This document shows positions 24,140 through 39,023 of a DNA stretch of 64,000 nucleotides, one piece after another. Source of the DNA: Beaufortia kweichowensis (taxonomy: Eukaryota; Chordata; Actinopteri; Cypriniformes; Gastromyzontidae). The translations under genes were made by a program, and so were the position numbers. The notes beneath the pieces are model-generated. The model did not search any database, had not been told where the DNA came from, and worked only from the letters and a program-made list of their open reading frames with translations. Where the stretch lies: assembly GCA_019155185.1 (NCBI GenBank), contig CM032816.1, forward strand, positions 5,051,010-5,115,009. Direction: 5' to 3'. Each line of letters starts with the position of its first letter. The stretch's first letter is position 1.

Positions 24140-24959
24140 GATCCCTTACATAATATTCATAAAAGATAAAGGCAGATTTTTTATTGTGTATAATCCTGTG
24201 TGGTTATTTCAGTTTGAGTGCGGAGAGATGGAAGATACATATGAGACAAAAGAGGTGTGACGCTCTGACGGACGTCTATACTGACAATGACGCTCTCTCA
24301 TCCCAAAGCCAATCTGTTTTTTCTTTGTCAGCGGCTAGCATGTGTGGGCCGTAACACTTTTTTCCTTTCCGCAGGAGAAAGAGAGGTGTTGCTGTGTTAT
24401 TGAGAAAGACAATCCCTCTCCAAAGATGAGTGGGTTAACAGGAACCATTAATTGGTTTAGCAGGATTTCATAGTGACTGTAGTTCCGGCTTAGCTTGCAG
24501 GCTGTGAAATGCTTATATTCAGATGTATTCAGCTCCTACTTGTGTTTTTCTTTTTCTGCAAATGATCTAACTGTAAGGAAAGGCTGTTTAACGTTGCTTT
24601 TCAGCCTGAGGTTTTGATTCGGGGGTCTGGAGATAAAGCAGAGTTTGTACGCACGTCATCACTTTTAATGTTGAATTCAAAACGAGAGCTGTCATATATT
24701 ATTCAATGAGATTTCTTTTTTCCTGCCGTTTTCTTTTTTCCGCTGTCTTCACTGCACTTTAGTCGGGCTTAAAGAAACAGCGTTCAACCTGAAAAACAAG
24801 GTTCATAACCCCGGAGAGCCCGTCTAGACTCATTTTTCTGTATATATACTCGCACAAAAGAAACAAATGTTTCTTAGAAATAATCAACAATCCAAACAGA
24901 AATTTACATAAGTCTAAAAAAAATCTTTTTTGCATCAAGAACCCAAAGCTGCCTCAGTG
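24140..24959. other. Non-coding stretch
   Basis: Mixed composition, no recognised gene or element. An acceptor-like TTTTTTCCTTTCCGCAG ends at about 24374, with no coding sequence behind it that I recognise. Confidence 0.35.
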
Positions 24960-25360
24960 ATCTATAACCCAGACGTCGAGAGGATTCGTTTTTAACGTGA
25001 AGCTCCCCGGTAGCCCCCGCGGGAGCCCGGCGAGTCTGTTGTCGGTCTCTCTTAACCAAATTTATTGCCACTCTATCTCTGATACCCTAACAAAGGCAGA
25101 CGGTTGGCCGCTCCCAGCTTATTTGTCAAATCGCAGCACCTGTGAGGGGTTCCAGCTCGGGGAGAAAAAATCCTCTGCCAGAAATAAATCTTTTTATTCC
25201 TCTTCCCCGTCTCCCCCGTTGTTTTGGGTGTTTCTGTGTTTGGGGCGAAACAGCGAGGCCGTGAACGAGAGGTCTCGCTCGTGATGTGCAGCGGTGGAAG
25301 CCTTGATAAATTGCATTCTTTCTTGACACCTTCATCGGGTTATTTATGGTTCATTAATTG
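24960..25360. promoter_or_regulatory. Candidate conserved non-coding block
   Basis: Balanced, repeat-free sequence with a GC-rich core CCCCGCGGGAGCCCGGCG at about 25015-25032, and GGTTCATTAATTGAAC, an imperfect palindrome around CATTAATTG, at about 25347. A 95-codon plus-strand frame (24997-25284) is unrecognised and overlaps an opposite-strand frame. Enhancer or promoter activity is inference. Confidence 0.3.
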
Positions 25361-26529
25361 AACAGAAAGGGAAAGTTGTCGGCACAGTGGGGCGGTGGGA
25401 GGATTTAGGGGGGCCGTGCAGAGAGCTTCTCTTCTGTCTTTGCCTGGGTTAGACCCTCAGGGCTCGGAGAAAAGAGCGAGAGCGCTTCTCCTTTCCTCAG
25501 GTTAGATTTGTGTTTGCCCAAGAATGAAGGAACATTCATCAGACGATGAGAAAGAAATGATGAGGACAGCCGTACGCTGCCTGCCCCCACCCATTTCACC
25601 CCAACCCCTTGTTTTTTTCCTTTCCGCCCTCCGAAAAAGCTAAAAACATCTTTTAAATCCTTTACTTTGTATTCATTTTGTTCAAAGAAGGAAATTGGCT
25701 TTACTCACATTGAGCCAGGAACTGCACTTGTAGGGATCAGAAAACATTTTTCTTTTAAATTAAGCAAATTAAATTGTTTCTGTCGTTTCTTCATTGATAC
25801 ACTTTCAAGTTAGAATTTGTGACTGGATTTTACGTTGTTTTTTTACGTGCAGACATGCCTAAAGATTCAACACTTAATGTAATTAGCAAGTCATAGATAC
25901 AACCACACAGATTGCTTTAAAGAACAACTTAAAAAAAACAGCACAGTGCTATTTCAGCACATTTATCATCTTGTTCAACTAAATTGTGGGTGGTTTTCAT
26001 GAGCTCTACAAACGCTTGGCCCTCAAATTTCTGCTATCGACCAGAAGCAAGCAAAAATCCCTATGTATAAACACTTGAGTCCACCAGCGCGCAAGCAAAA
26101 CGTTACAGTCGCCCGCTTGTCAGCCTGTGGTTTCATCTGTTTTATCACTAAAAAATCAAGCTGGTTCCTTTTGATATCAATCTTCTTTCGTGGCCCTTCA
26201 AGTCTTCCAAGGAGAAAGGGCACTTCAGACGTGAGCATGCAAACACATTCTTAATTAACAAGTGGATTAACGGTTCTCGTTTTCATGGAGAGGAAAAGCT
26301 CAAAGCACTTCAAAGGGTGATCGGGAGGCAGCTTGAGGTACAGTAATGAGGGACTGCTCATGAAAAGAGAGAACTCAAGAAGTCTGGATCTTTCATTTTG
26401 TGTTACTGTATCTTGTGGTGTTGCTGAGGCATGCATCACTATAACTGTTGATCATACTTGGGGTTGGTGGTTTGTTCAAGTCATGGACCTTAAATAATTA
26501 CATTTTGACCATAAAAATGATATTGTATC
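25361..26529. other. Non-coding stretch; 26050-26400 CNE-like
   Basis: Mixed composition. The part from 26050 to 26400 is repeat-free, with TTCTTAATTAACAAGTGG near 26248. No gene recognised; frames of 60-71 codons occur on both strands. Confidence 0.3.
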
Positions 26530-26794
26530 TTAAAGGGATAGTTCACCCAAAAATAAAAATATTTTTTCACGCTTATGTCATTCAAACCCTGTATATGATT
26601 CTTTCTTTTGTGGAACACAAAACGCTGGTTACCGGCACCCATTGACTTCCATTGTACCTTGTGTCCATACTATCAAAGTGAATTGGTGCTGGTAACCAGC
26701 GTTTGCACTGAAGCAAGAAAGTCAAACAGGTTTGACATGACATGAGGGTGAGTAAATAATAAAAGATTTTTTTTTATGTGAACTATCCCTTTAA
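26530..26794. mobile_element. Palindromic MITE (GGGATAGTT type), full-length, GGTTACCGG subfamily
   Basis: The ends TTAAAGGGATAGTTCACCC and ATGTGAACTATCCCTTTAA are inverted repeats and include TTAA on both sides. The core ACGCTGGTTACCGGCACCC / GTGCTGGTAACCAGCGT is a second inverted pair around CATTGACTTCCATTGTACC. The same core occurs at 63369-63652 but not in the copies at 12645, 18149 and 20631, so two subfamilies are present. Confidence 0.9.

Positions 26795-29285
<2,491 letters not shown>

Positions 29286-29319
<34 letters not shown>
29286..29319. repeat. (CA)n microsatellite
   Basis: About 17 uninterrupted CA units. Confidence 0.97.
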
Positions 29320-29321
<2 letters not shown>

Positions 29322-30372
29322 ACAGGATGTGCTCATACCTCTGCACAGAAAATAATGAACTTCATTTCATCACCCCTTGGTATCAGTTGCGTCTTTTATA
29401 GCTATCGGAGAAAAACAAATTAATTTTTTTCCCCTGTCTGCCAGCATTGTTTTCTGTAAGGAGATGTTTTAAATGATTTGATAAATGATTACATGGCTGT
29501 CTAAAGTTCTTGATTAGATTACAGAATTCTGCACGTCTCTTTGGATGATGACCACAGAACTGTATACAGTATGTGACCATGGTCTTTCATGTCTGCTCTA
29601 CGCTGTTTAAAAACTTTTTTGTTTATTTTGTGATTAATGGCAGACTATGCTATCTTATAAAAGTCTTATACTGTCTTATAATAGTCTATAAGTAATAGAC
29701 TATACTATTACTTATAATAGCCTATGGCTTGCTTTTACACGGCTAATTTTTCTCACTTGAGCTGTGTTCAACTAAAACCTTTTTTTAGAAATATAACCTT
29801 TTTTTTACACTGGTTGGTATTTCCATCACTTTAAAACAAAATCTACAATCTGACTTCAGATTGTCAGTCGTCTTGCAGATTCAAAAAGAAAAAGATTTTC
29901 TTACCGTTTCCGAAACATATTTTTGCATATACATGTACATGGTTGTCAGTGTGACAGTTTATTGACAGGCTCTTCAACTGTCTGTGTGTCTTTTGAATCA
30001 TCGCTGGTGAATCCAGCACATGTGATCCCGTCTGATGGGACTCCCTTTAAACTCGCCTGACGTCCCTGAGCAATAAGAGAAGTGACAGCTAACAAATAAG
30101 CCCATAATTATCACATCTCCAGCCCTCGCCACGTACTGTATTTGCATAGCGTTGGCATTTTGATGATAAACCCGAAGAAAACTGGCTTGTTTTGTTAAAA
30201 GAAGAGATAATTTAGTCTCCTCATGCAGTTTTTAACATGTTTGACATCATTTTCTCTGTGAAACACAAAGGTAAATTCATGAGGAATATTTTGGCCTTGT
30301 TTAGAATACATTCAAGGTGATGTTTTTGTGATTTCCGAGCTTGACAGTCCTCAAACAGTAGCCAAGATTTTT
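29320..30372. other. Non-coding stretch with perfect hairpin
   Basis: TATAAGTAATAG (29687-29698) and CTATTACTTATA (29705-29716) pair perfectly over 12 bases with a 6-base loop, in a patch where CTTATA/TCTATA words recur (29650-29725). From 30000 to 30200 the sequence is balanced and repeat-free. No gene recognised. Confidence 0.5.
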
Positions 30373-30692
30373 TTACCTGATAACTGTCAACGCACATGTT
30401 GAGCATACACATGAAATTGAACAATCCGAATTACAATTGTTATTTTCTATATAATATTTTTTTTAAACAGTTTTTAATCTTTTTTTTTTTAATCTTAGAT
30501 ATTTTTGTAAATAACATTAGCTTTTGTTTGTTTGCGTTTATTGTAATGAAAATTAGTCAGATATTTATTCTCAAGTTTTAGACCTTTCCATAAATATATA
30601 GTTTGTCATGATTCGATTAGAATTCAGCTATGAAATATTATTAAAAAAAACTAAGTGAATATTAAAGTGAAATTGTGATGGTTAACAGGTAA
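30373..30692 (+). mobile_element. TTAA/TTAC-ended MITE, copy 2 of 3
   Basis: It begins TTACCTGATAACTGTCAACG and ends GGTTAACAGGTAA, whose reverse complement TTACCTGTTAACC matches the start. Shared landmarks with 519-820 in the same order are TGAGCATACA, AAATAACATTA, ATATATAGTTTGTCATGATT and ATTAAAGTGAA. The 320-base length includes an extra A/T tract. Confidence 0.7.
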
Positions 30693-31379
30693 AAAAAAAA
30701 TGGTGAATAAAAATGTTTTATATAAAATTAATATTCAGTATGATTGAATGAATGTTGTATAAACAATAACAGAAATTGAATCTCTGTACAGCTATCACTC
30801 GGTCTTTGGGCAAGAACAAACTGTACACGTAAAAAACAAAGTGCAGTGAGACAATAAAATCTTAGTGTTGAAAAAGGCCTTAAATGGCTCGACCAAACGG
30901 GGTTCAGCAGAGTACAAAGAAAACTAAAGGACAAGATTGCTCCTATTGTGTTTCTTCTCTGTATTTCCCCACAGAACAGACTCGTCTCTCTTGGCCCTCC
31001 GGGCTTCATATCAAACCTTCAAAAAAGAGGCATAAAGAGAATAAAGATAGACGGGATGGGGAAAAGAAATAAGTTTTTAGAGCGTGCTGAAAATAGATCC
31101 GCACTGACTGGGTTGTAGAATTTCATCTTTAATTCTGCTTGCGCACACAAAAGACTAATCATAGCCATCACAAAGGCCGTGCACCTGCTGCTCGGTAGCT
31201 CGAGCTCAGTCGCCATAAAGGTGCTGGGACAAAGTCTGGCTCTATGAGATTTATATTGTGGATATATGTGTGTGGATCTCTCTTAAACTGTGTCGAGAAA
31301 AGATCTGTGATGGGACTAGTAGGTACCCTAAATGTTAAATGCAGCATGTTTCGAGCTAAAGTTCATCCAGTTGGCAGAT
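30693..31379. other. Non-coding stretch
   Basis: Mixed composition. The 93-codon minus-strand frame at 30728-31009 is unrecognised and overlaps a plus-strand frame. The part from 31080 to 31240 is repeat-free and balanced. Confidence 0.3.
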
Positions 31380-31650
31380 TGTTATCAATTGAAAGCAGTG
31401 GAGTGACATCACATCCCCCACCCTTTCAATTTCCCTTCATCCGTCTTCCCCAACCCCATCTGATTCATTTCATCTTCATTTCCCAAGATCCTGTTTTTAA
31501 AGTTTTATTTAGGCTGTCATTTATTTAATAAGGGATTATTTATTTAGCGCATCAAATCATTCTGGAATGAATATTTATATATTTGTGGGGGCTTTAAATA
31601 TTTACATGGTCCCTCCACTTACGCTGGTGCCAAGCCACGGTAATGAGTGT
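31380..31650. promoter_or_regulatory. Candidate conserved non-coding element
   Basis: A pyrimidine-rich stretch (31410-31480) is followed by AT-rich motif-dense sequence with TTTATTTAATAAGGGATTA and TTTATTTAGCGC near 31520-31550, then GGAATGAATATT. It is repeat-free and not open for translation. The call rests on complexity and motif density only. Confidence 0.25.
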
Positions 31651-32439
31651 TGTTGTTGGATGCGCGGCGGAATAACAAGACTGGTTTCAAAGTAAATAAT
31701 CCTTTGCATATATTTGAACTTAATTGCTATGAATGTATTATGAGAGTCGACGCTGTGATCTAACTGTAATTTGAAGTATAAAACGGGTGGAGTGGGGTTG
31801 AGGTTTGGTTGTTTTTGCGTATGAATTTGAATGGGGATGAATGATTTCGTGACTCCGGGCATTGCGTGAAATCCACACGACCTCTTGACCTGATGTTTTT
31901 CTCGCCAAATTATCCTGTCTTAAGCTTTCTTTCATGTCTTACTTCTTGTTGTGTATATACTGTTTTGCGTAAGAGTAGATCACGCACATTTTTGCTTTGC
32001 TACCATTAGCTGCATCACCAGCTAGTCATTCTGTTAAACATGATAACGAGTTGCACTACTTTAACTATATAGACAAAACCAACACAAAAAAATCTCAATT
32101 TTTGGTTTGCATACTTGAAGGTTTATCATTCTTGGCTATTAACGTTATCTCAGTTTTCAAATTATTCAGTAAATTTGAGGAAATCAACAAATTTGATTGA
32201 CAAATTTTAATGTTATTGCATTTATGAATACAAAATTATAGTAAAGATTTCTAAACTAAATAGCTAAACTAAATATATTATTATGTTTTGTATCATCCAA
32301 TCAGAAAGCAGTTTATCATTTCTGTTAGCAAACATTTACATAGTACCAAGTAGCTGCTTTTAATAATTTAATATAATTTAATAAAATTTAATAATTTTAA
32401 TTTACTTAGTTTTGAGGTGTCAGACATCCCCAACCTTAA
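31651..32439. other. AT-rich non-coding stretch
   Basis: Includes a TTTAATAATTTAATATAATT-type low-complexity patch near 32358-32400. No gene recognised. Confidence 0.35.
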
Positions 32440-32960
32440 ATCCTCCCCATAATTCGCCCTCCATGTTATTTGCTTTCCGCAAAACAGCTCAATCAAACTT
32501 GCGTCTCTATACTATCACCACCAGCGCCTAATGAGGATCTCCTAGCAGGTGCACGGGGCGAGCGGCACCCTGATTTGTTCTGCATGCTAAATATGGCCTG
32601 TAATCTTTATTCCTCCGAGTAGCTTATTAAAACCGAAAGAAAGATGAAATCTTCCGGCGTGCGGGCCGTTTCTTTTCTCCCACTGTTTATCAGAGGATCT
32701 TTCCCTCGCTTAATATTGAGGTTATAGTAACCTTAGTGGGTGATAGATGTGGCGTGTGACTTCAGGTAATAATAGCCATGATGGATCCCTACCTGAACCC
32801 AGGAGATGTAATCTTGCAGGATGCAGAAGATAAAGTGGCAGCCAGTTGAAAGATACACACGTAGCAGCGGCGCCCATCCAGCGACGCACTTTATCACATG
32901 GCAGACAACGCCGGGGTGTCCAAATTTATGACGGCTTGCCTTGTCTTTAATTTATCAGCG
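32440..32960. promoter_or_regulatory. Candidate conserved non-coding block
   Basis: Half a kilobase of repeat-free, balanced sequence with CpG-containing words, several TAAT-type cores, and the word TGCATGCTAAATATGG near 32581. No open frame above 60 codons in this interval. Function inferred. Confidence 0.3.
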
Positions 32961-33204
32961 GTTAACTCGGTCCCGTGCGCATTCATCTGTATTTGTTGGT
33001 TTGTGAATAATGTCTCATCTAGTGAGTAAATACTCGCTTTTTTACTTTTGCTTAATCACAATAGAGATTTTATCACGTCGTTCTTAAAATTACTCCTGCG
33101 GAAATAATCAGATTGCGTTTATCTTTGTTGCATCATTGTTTTTGAATGTATTTTCATATCAGTTGGCCACAGAATAAATTTTTTATTTTGAAGTGATTTC
33201 ATAT

Positions 33205-33320
33205 TTTGCAACTGTTTTTAATAGAGAAAGAAAGAGAAAGGGATATGTTGCAGGCTGGACTCAAACCTACATCATCTGAAATATTACGAGCACCAGAGCT
33301 TATTGCAACTTTGGCTATTA
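33205..33320 (-). mobile_element. tRNA-derived SINE, minus strand
   Basis: On the minus strand, TAGCCAAAGTTG fits an RNA polymerase III A box, and GGTTTGAGTCC, 50 bases downstream, fits a B box with one mismatch. It is followed by AGCCTGCAACATATCCC and a CTTTCTCTTTCT tract, as in fish SINEs of this type. The acceptor-stem part is decayed, so it is not a functional tRNA gene. Boundaries approximate. Confidence 0.6.
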
Positions 33321-34705
33321 AATTGCTTTTCTGAATAGATGTGATGCAATTTTTATTAAAATTGTTTTACCTTGTAGCAAATCCTTCCACTTAAATGCCT
33401 GACAATGAAACTTTGAAAGTTTTCATTTGCTCTATTGTGTTTGCTCTCAGTGCCAGTAGTGAACAGGTGTTTTGTGTCATTGCTGCTGCAATATTTTCAT
33501 TGTTGCTAGATGACTGGAACGTTTCATTGCACAAGAAAAACGTATGAAGCAGTAATGATAAAAATGCACACATGCATACGGTATCTCCCGGCGCTACAAC
33601 AGCGCGGTACAAGGTGGCACAGTCATTGCTCCATTAGCAGGTAATTAATGACGCTCATTTGTGTAACTGTTATTAAGCCCTTTGAAAGATTGTTTGTGTT
33701 CAGATGAAATGAAACGCATCCCAGAAGCCATCCATTGTGGCGGGCAAAGATTAAAAGAGCAGGAACGCTCTTTGAAAAATGTTATTTTATCGACAGCGAT
33801 TTTTCACCGTACCCTCTGGGCCGGCGCTGACAGGGAAACGCTGTAGTATTTCTTCATGTTGATGTCCTTTTTTAGTCTACAGTACCTGGGGAGAACAGTA
33901 AGTGTGACTGATTCATTCCTTGACCAGTAAAAGGTGTCAGCCAGGTGAGAATGAATGTGGTGGGTATTGACAAGATGAAACGGCTGCCCTGTTGTCCTGT
34001 TCGCTCACTATGGATAAAGAGACAGAGAAAACGAGCGTGTCCTGAACTTTAGCTTCAGTAGCGGCTTGTCGGGTCTGTTGTTAGTGGTATTATTGGCTGT
34101 GGATCAGTCAGTAAGACTGTATTTTCAGGCTTGTAAGCCTAAAACTGGTAGGGAGCTCAGTAGATTTGTATCTCATCTGTTGATGGTGTATGGTTTTTCA
34201 CGTCTTTTGTTAAAATACAAAACACCAGTTTTTTTAAACTAATTTTAAACCTAGAACACTGTGGCAACATTATAACAACGTGCCAACAACAACCTAGAAC
34301 TTTCCATAAAACAATTTAATTTCCTGTGACACTGAAGATACAGCGACGCAGGAAACCCCGTCTTTATTTTTGTGAGTTTAGGTCCACACCAGCAAAGAAA
34401 GCAAACGTTTAATGTAACCAAGTCACAGGAAAAACTGAACGGTTCTCCATTCCAACCCTTGTTGAAGCCTGATATTTTTAGGTTTCAATTTATGCCATTT
34501 ACAGTCTCCATGCCTGGTATAATCCGCTCTTTATTCCACTCGACGTGATACTATCATTTCCTGATGCTGGTGTCCGCTGGCGGGTCTCTATCTCTATCCT
34601 GGAGTGAATGGCCCGGCTCTCTTACAGGGATCTGATTTCCCTCAAGAGAGGATCACACTGACTCTTTTCTGCACTCCAGTGAGAGGGAATATTTTGCTGG
34701 GCTTT

Positions 34706-34708
<3 letters not shown>
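33321..34708. other. Non-coding stretch
   Basis: Mixed composition, with a balanced, repeat-free part at about 33580-34100. At 34258-34305 a CTAGAAC...CAACA...CTAGAAC word is repeated. No gene recognised. Confidence 0.35.
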
Positions 34709-34778
<70 letters not shown>

Positions 34779-34825
34779 AAGAGAGAGAGAGAGTCAGAGA
34801 GAGAGAGAGTCAGAGAGAGAGAGAG

Positions 34826-34912
<87 letters not shown>

Positions 34913-34951
34913 GAGAGAGTCAGAGAGAGAGAGAGTCAGAGAGAGAGAGAG

Positions 34952-34998
<47 letters not shown>

Positions 34999-34999
34999 C

Positions 35000-35047
<48 letters not shown>
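34709..35047. repeat. Long (GA)n array with GTCA interruptions and higher-order duplication
   Basis: About 339 bases of GA repeat. TCA interruptions start near 34776, 34794, 34810 and 34828, and again near 34908, 34920, 34936 and 34954. Three of the four pairs are exactly 126 bases apart, which points to an internal duplication. Later there are GGGA and GACAG variants. The 126- and 158-codon Arg-Glu frames are artefacts of the repeat. Confidence 0.97.
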
Positions 35048-35051
<4 letters not shown>

Positions 35052-37144
35052 GAGGGATTGGGTGGAGAAATCAAAAGTAGTTTGTGAACAAACGTAGACA
35101 CACATCACTCAGTGACAAGAGTACACACACGTACAGCCATTCTGCCAAACAGACACTCAGTAAAAACATCTCTCTGAGATTTATATTTAGCTTCTGCGAT
35201 GAAATATTTCATAAATAATGTGAAAAAACAGAAATACTGTCACTCCAATGCAGCAGTTTCTCTTTTAATCGGGCAGTGTTTGGGTTTTTTGTTGTTGTTG
35301 CTTTTTTAAATTATGATTTAATAGATGGTGTTTATATTTTCTGCAAAGAGCTTGACTCATTTTTTATTACAAATGAAAGTATTATTACTAAATATTAGTT
35401 TTGCTTTTAACAGCCCTGAAACTCTGGAACTGTTTCCAAATATTTCATTACTTGTGAGGTTTTGTTTGCTTTTGCAGTGCAATAATTGCATTATTTCAGA
35501 AACTGTTATGTAGAGTTTTGCTAAAAGAAAATGTAATATTATACGCAGAAGGTATGTGCTAACAGATTCCATTATTTTTACTCTAAAACATAAAAACACT
35601 GATTTAATACTTTTAATGCATAATAATTTAAATACATTTTAAATGGATTATTATTAATAATACATGTCTGTAAATAATAATAAAAATAATACCTTTTTAC
35701 AAAAAACAAAACGGTGTTTTTTTGTAAATGTATGCATATCAAAATGACTAAAGTTGGATCTCATAAATATGCATGCTATTATAAACATGAAATTGGAAAT
35801 GAGATTGTTATCATTGATTTGTCACACTGTAAACATTAAGATGACTTTATTTACCAGAAAAATCAAAAGCAAGCATCTGGATTGGCCGGCAGTCCTCTGG
35901 CTGGATGACACAGACTCAGACAGGAACTGGCTCTTTGTCATCGCTGTTAGCATTAGCCTGAGATTTGCATACATTTCAGTGGGAAAGCATTAAAGGAACA
36001 CAGGAAAGAAAGGAAAAGACTAATGCACTATTGAAAGCCTCCCTTTCAAGATTTAAAGAAGCTCTATTAGAAATAGATGACTGCTCATGTAGTTTTTATT
36101 ATATTTTCTGTTAGCGCTCTCCTCCACTCCTCCTGTGGAAGTCTTTGATTTCGCTCCAGGTTTGGGAGGCGCGGAGGCTATTGTGTGTATTGTGCAGATG
36201 TTGTGTGCCGTCTTTAGCGAATCTCACCAGTTACAAATATTGTCTGTAGAAGTTTGATAGCATGTGTATGCATCAATTCATCTTTATTTTGATTATGAAA
36301 GTTATTAAGCTTTAAATATGGTTTCATAAGTGACATGCGTCACTACGATTGACGCCTTTACATCACACATGCACACTATCGCACACCTGGAGCAGAGCGT
36401 GCGGACGGCTCTTATCACTCTGACCTGAATTTGGGGACGTCGGACAATTTCCCAAACAGCTGGGGATCAATCATAACCCACTCCGAATGTGCCCACACGC
36501 CACTTTTACATTAGGGCTCCATGCTGTTCAAAGTGGGGTGTTTCTCCCTTGTGTTTTTGATTACTGCACAGGTGGAGTTGTACTCCTCATGGTGCCCAAA
36601 CGAAGCCCACCTTCCTCAAGTGCTATCTCCTCTCTACAGGATGGGTTCATCTGCACTGAGGGAGGGGCGTGGGGCTGTGAGTGGTAGTTTTGGGGAGCGC
36701 AGGCTTAAACATGTGCCTTCACATCTGGCCTAAACACTTCTGGCAAAGTTCAGGCTGTTTACGTCTGTCCTGTCAAGTTGGAGTACTTAAAAATAAGATT
36801 AACTGTGGTTTATAGCAATATTTGACATCACTCCTTTGATTTGACTCCTTTTATTTGGTCATTGATTGGTTTAGCTATATTATTAACCAGCCGAGCAGCA
36901 AAGTATTTTTCAAGTGTCTCGTTTCACTTTTTCTGCTTTCTTTTGAAGCATCTTGAAGTTTATTAAATTTAAGGATAATGGAAAATATTTTTGATATTTT
37001 TTTAGATTGTGTATCACAGACCTGGAGAAATAATTGGAAATGTTTAAATTGGATATTGAAATATATTGAATGCACCTTTTACTAGATATGATCTGTTTTA
37101 AAACAACAAAATAAATATTATTCTGTTACACTGGATGTGTGATT
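35048..37144. other. Non-coding stretch
   Basis: AT-rich with a dense TAATAAT patch at about 35620-35700. A balanced part lies at 36350-36740, with overlapping 66-70 codon frames that are unrecognised. No RNA gene or transposon end recognised. Confidence 0.35.
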
Positions 37145-37401
37145 AGGGCTGTTACAAAAGCACATTTTCCATACAATTACAATTATTTATGTACAATTTA
37201 TATTTTATACAATTATCACGGCCAAAATAAATTCAAATGACACTATTTTTGTGATATTTTGATGCTGTCAGTCCAAGTCATCTTTCAGTTTTGGATTTGC
37301 CAATCAGATACTAGCACAAGATTATTAATTTTTTTTCTAAAGTTTAGTTTAAACATAATATGAATATTTAAATTTTTATTATATTATATTGTGACACGCC
37401 T
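37145..37401. mobile_element. MITE with AGGGCTGTTACAA ends
   Basis: The left end AGGGCTGTTACAAA and right end TTGTGACACGCCT (reverse complement AGGCGTGTCACAA) are imperfect inverted repeats 257 bases apart. The interior is AT-rich with ACAATTACAATTATTT and ACAATTATCACGGCC. It resembles fish GGGCTGTNAC-type non-autonomous DNA elements. Family name uncertain. Confidence 0.55.
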
Positions 37402-38724
37402 ATTTGTGATCCAATCATTCTTTTGAGCTGGTTCTTTCTGATGAATCAGTGGATCTTTTTGAATCAAATGATTTTTTAGAAGTGAAACAACTGGAAAGGT
37501 CACAGAAAAGTCACCAAAATAATTGATGTACGAATGTGGAAACCATGAATCATGGACCTCTCTAACAAGAGCATTTTTCTAAGAGACTGTAGGCTCAGTG
37601 TTCGTGAATGAGATCCAGTGCCAAAGGTCACTGAGGTCAACGCTCCACAGGTGTGGACGGTGATCTAAAGCTGTTCCCAGAGCAGGTGCGGCAGGCGAAG
37701 GCTGATGCACCTGCACACATGGCCTCTGTGGTCTTGCTTTAACAAAGACACAGATCCTGAAACACAACGCAAATGCAAAATAAAACTGCTTCCTGCGTAT
37801 GTAGTTGACTTTAGTTCCACACTAGCTTTGCAAATTTTTCCTTTTGGCCATGATCGTTATTTTCCTGAGAGCTCGGGGTGTTGACAGCTGAAGTGTATGT
37901 CAGCACTCCAGCAAAATAAACCCATAAAATATCACGGCATAAATTCATGAACCGTTTAAAAACGTATCCTTAAGATATTGGCTTTTTCTCTAAAAACCTG
38001 AGAATTTTTTTCCCCCATTAAATTTGTAGCATTGAATATTTCCAGCATCAGTGTTTTTTATTACGTACAAGATGTTTGCACATCAGATCATTCAGTGTAA
38101 ATAATGACTAAGTGTATGTAGATAAGGACCCGCATGTTTACACAAAGAAACAATTTAGATTAGCCTGGATAATTATGTTGTCCGAAGCCATTAATTCTGG
38201 CAGGTGAGGGGAGGGACGGTCACAGAGACGATCTCGCCGTGTTGCGTGACACTGAGCTGTAAATTTACAGGCATCTTTTCTCAGTCTCCTTTGGACTCTT
38301 TCTAATTGGCCTCATTGTAGATGAAAAATTAAAGGGCCGGCATGGCTGTTAATGTTGACGGTTATGGATGGCGCGCTGTTGTACTTAATATGGCCGCTTG
38401 CTTGTCCCTTTTATTTCCACCACAGTGTTCTGTCCACCCGTGATGTATGTTCTGGTGAGAAGGAACCGTAGACACACAATGGGGTTTCAGCCCACTGGCT
38501 GAGAGCCAAACTGCTTGAGCTGTCACACTGTTAGAGTAATTGTTTGAATAGGTGGGAGTTGTTCTTTCGTATTAAATTTAGGCCAGTTTTGTGTTGAATT
38601 ATTATTGTTAATATTATTCTTTGGCCTTTTTGCCATTTTTATTGATGTTGATAGAAACAAAAGGTCAGGAATTGCAGTGTTATATTAAAATGCACAAAAA
38701 GTCAGTGAGTTCTTGAGACATTTG
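37402..38724. other. Non-coding stretch
   Basis: A balanced patch at 37570-37770 holds a 62-codon minus-strand frame I do not recognise. The parts from 38170 to 38340 and 38400 to 38530 are repeat-free. No gene recognised. Confidence 0.3.
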
Positions 38725-38860
38725 TGTTGCTCTCTGTGAAAACCCAAGCAGCAAAGTCATTTTTTTGTGATTTAACTATTCCACATAAAATCATTCTACA
38801 TAATATAAAAATGTATTATTGATCTTACTCAATATCTTCAATATTGAGTAAATAATGATG

Positions 38861-38861
<1 letters not shown>

Positions 38862-38907
<46 letters not shown>
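38862..38907. repeat. (TA)n microsatellite
   Basis: About 22 TA units without interruption, lying inside a MITE. Confidence 0.96.
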
Positions 38908-38911
<4 letters not shown>

Positions 38912-38927
38912 AGATTTGTATTTTTTT

Positions 38928-38964
38928 ATAATTATTATTATTATTATTATGGTTATTATTATTA

Positions 38965-39023
<59 letters not shown>

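Noticed and set aside
33205..33320. Possible true tRNA gene on the minus strand
   Set aside because: A and B boxes are present but the acceptor stem and anticodon arm do not pair, and a SINE-type pyrimidine tail follows.
34604..35087. 158- and 126-codon frames of Arg-Glu repeats
   Set aside because: Translation of a (GA)n microsatellite. There is no unique protein sequence beyond it.
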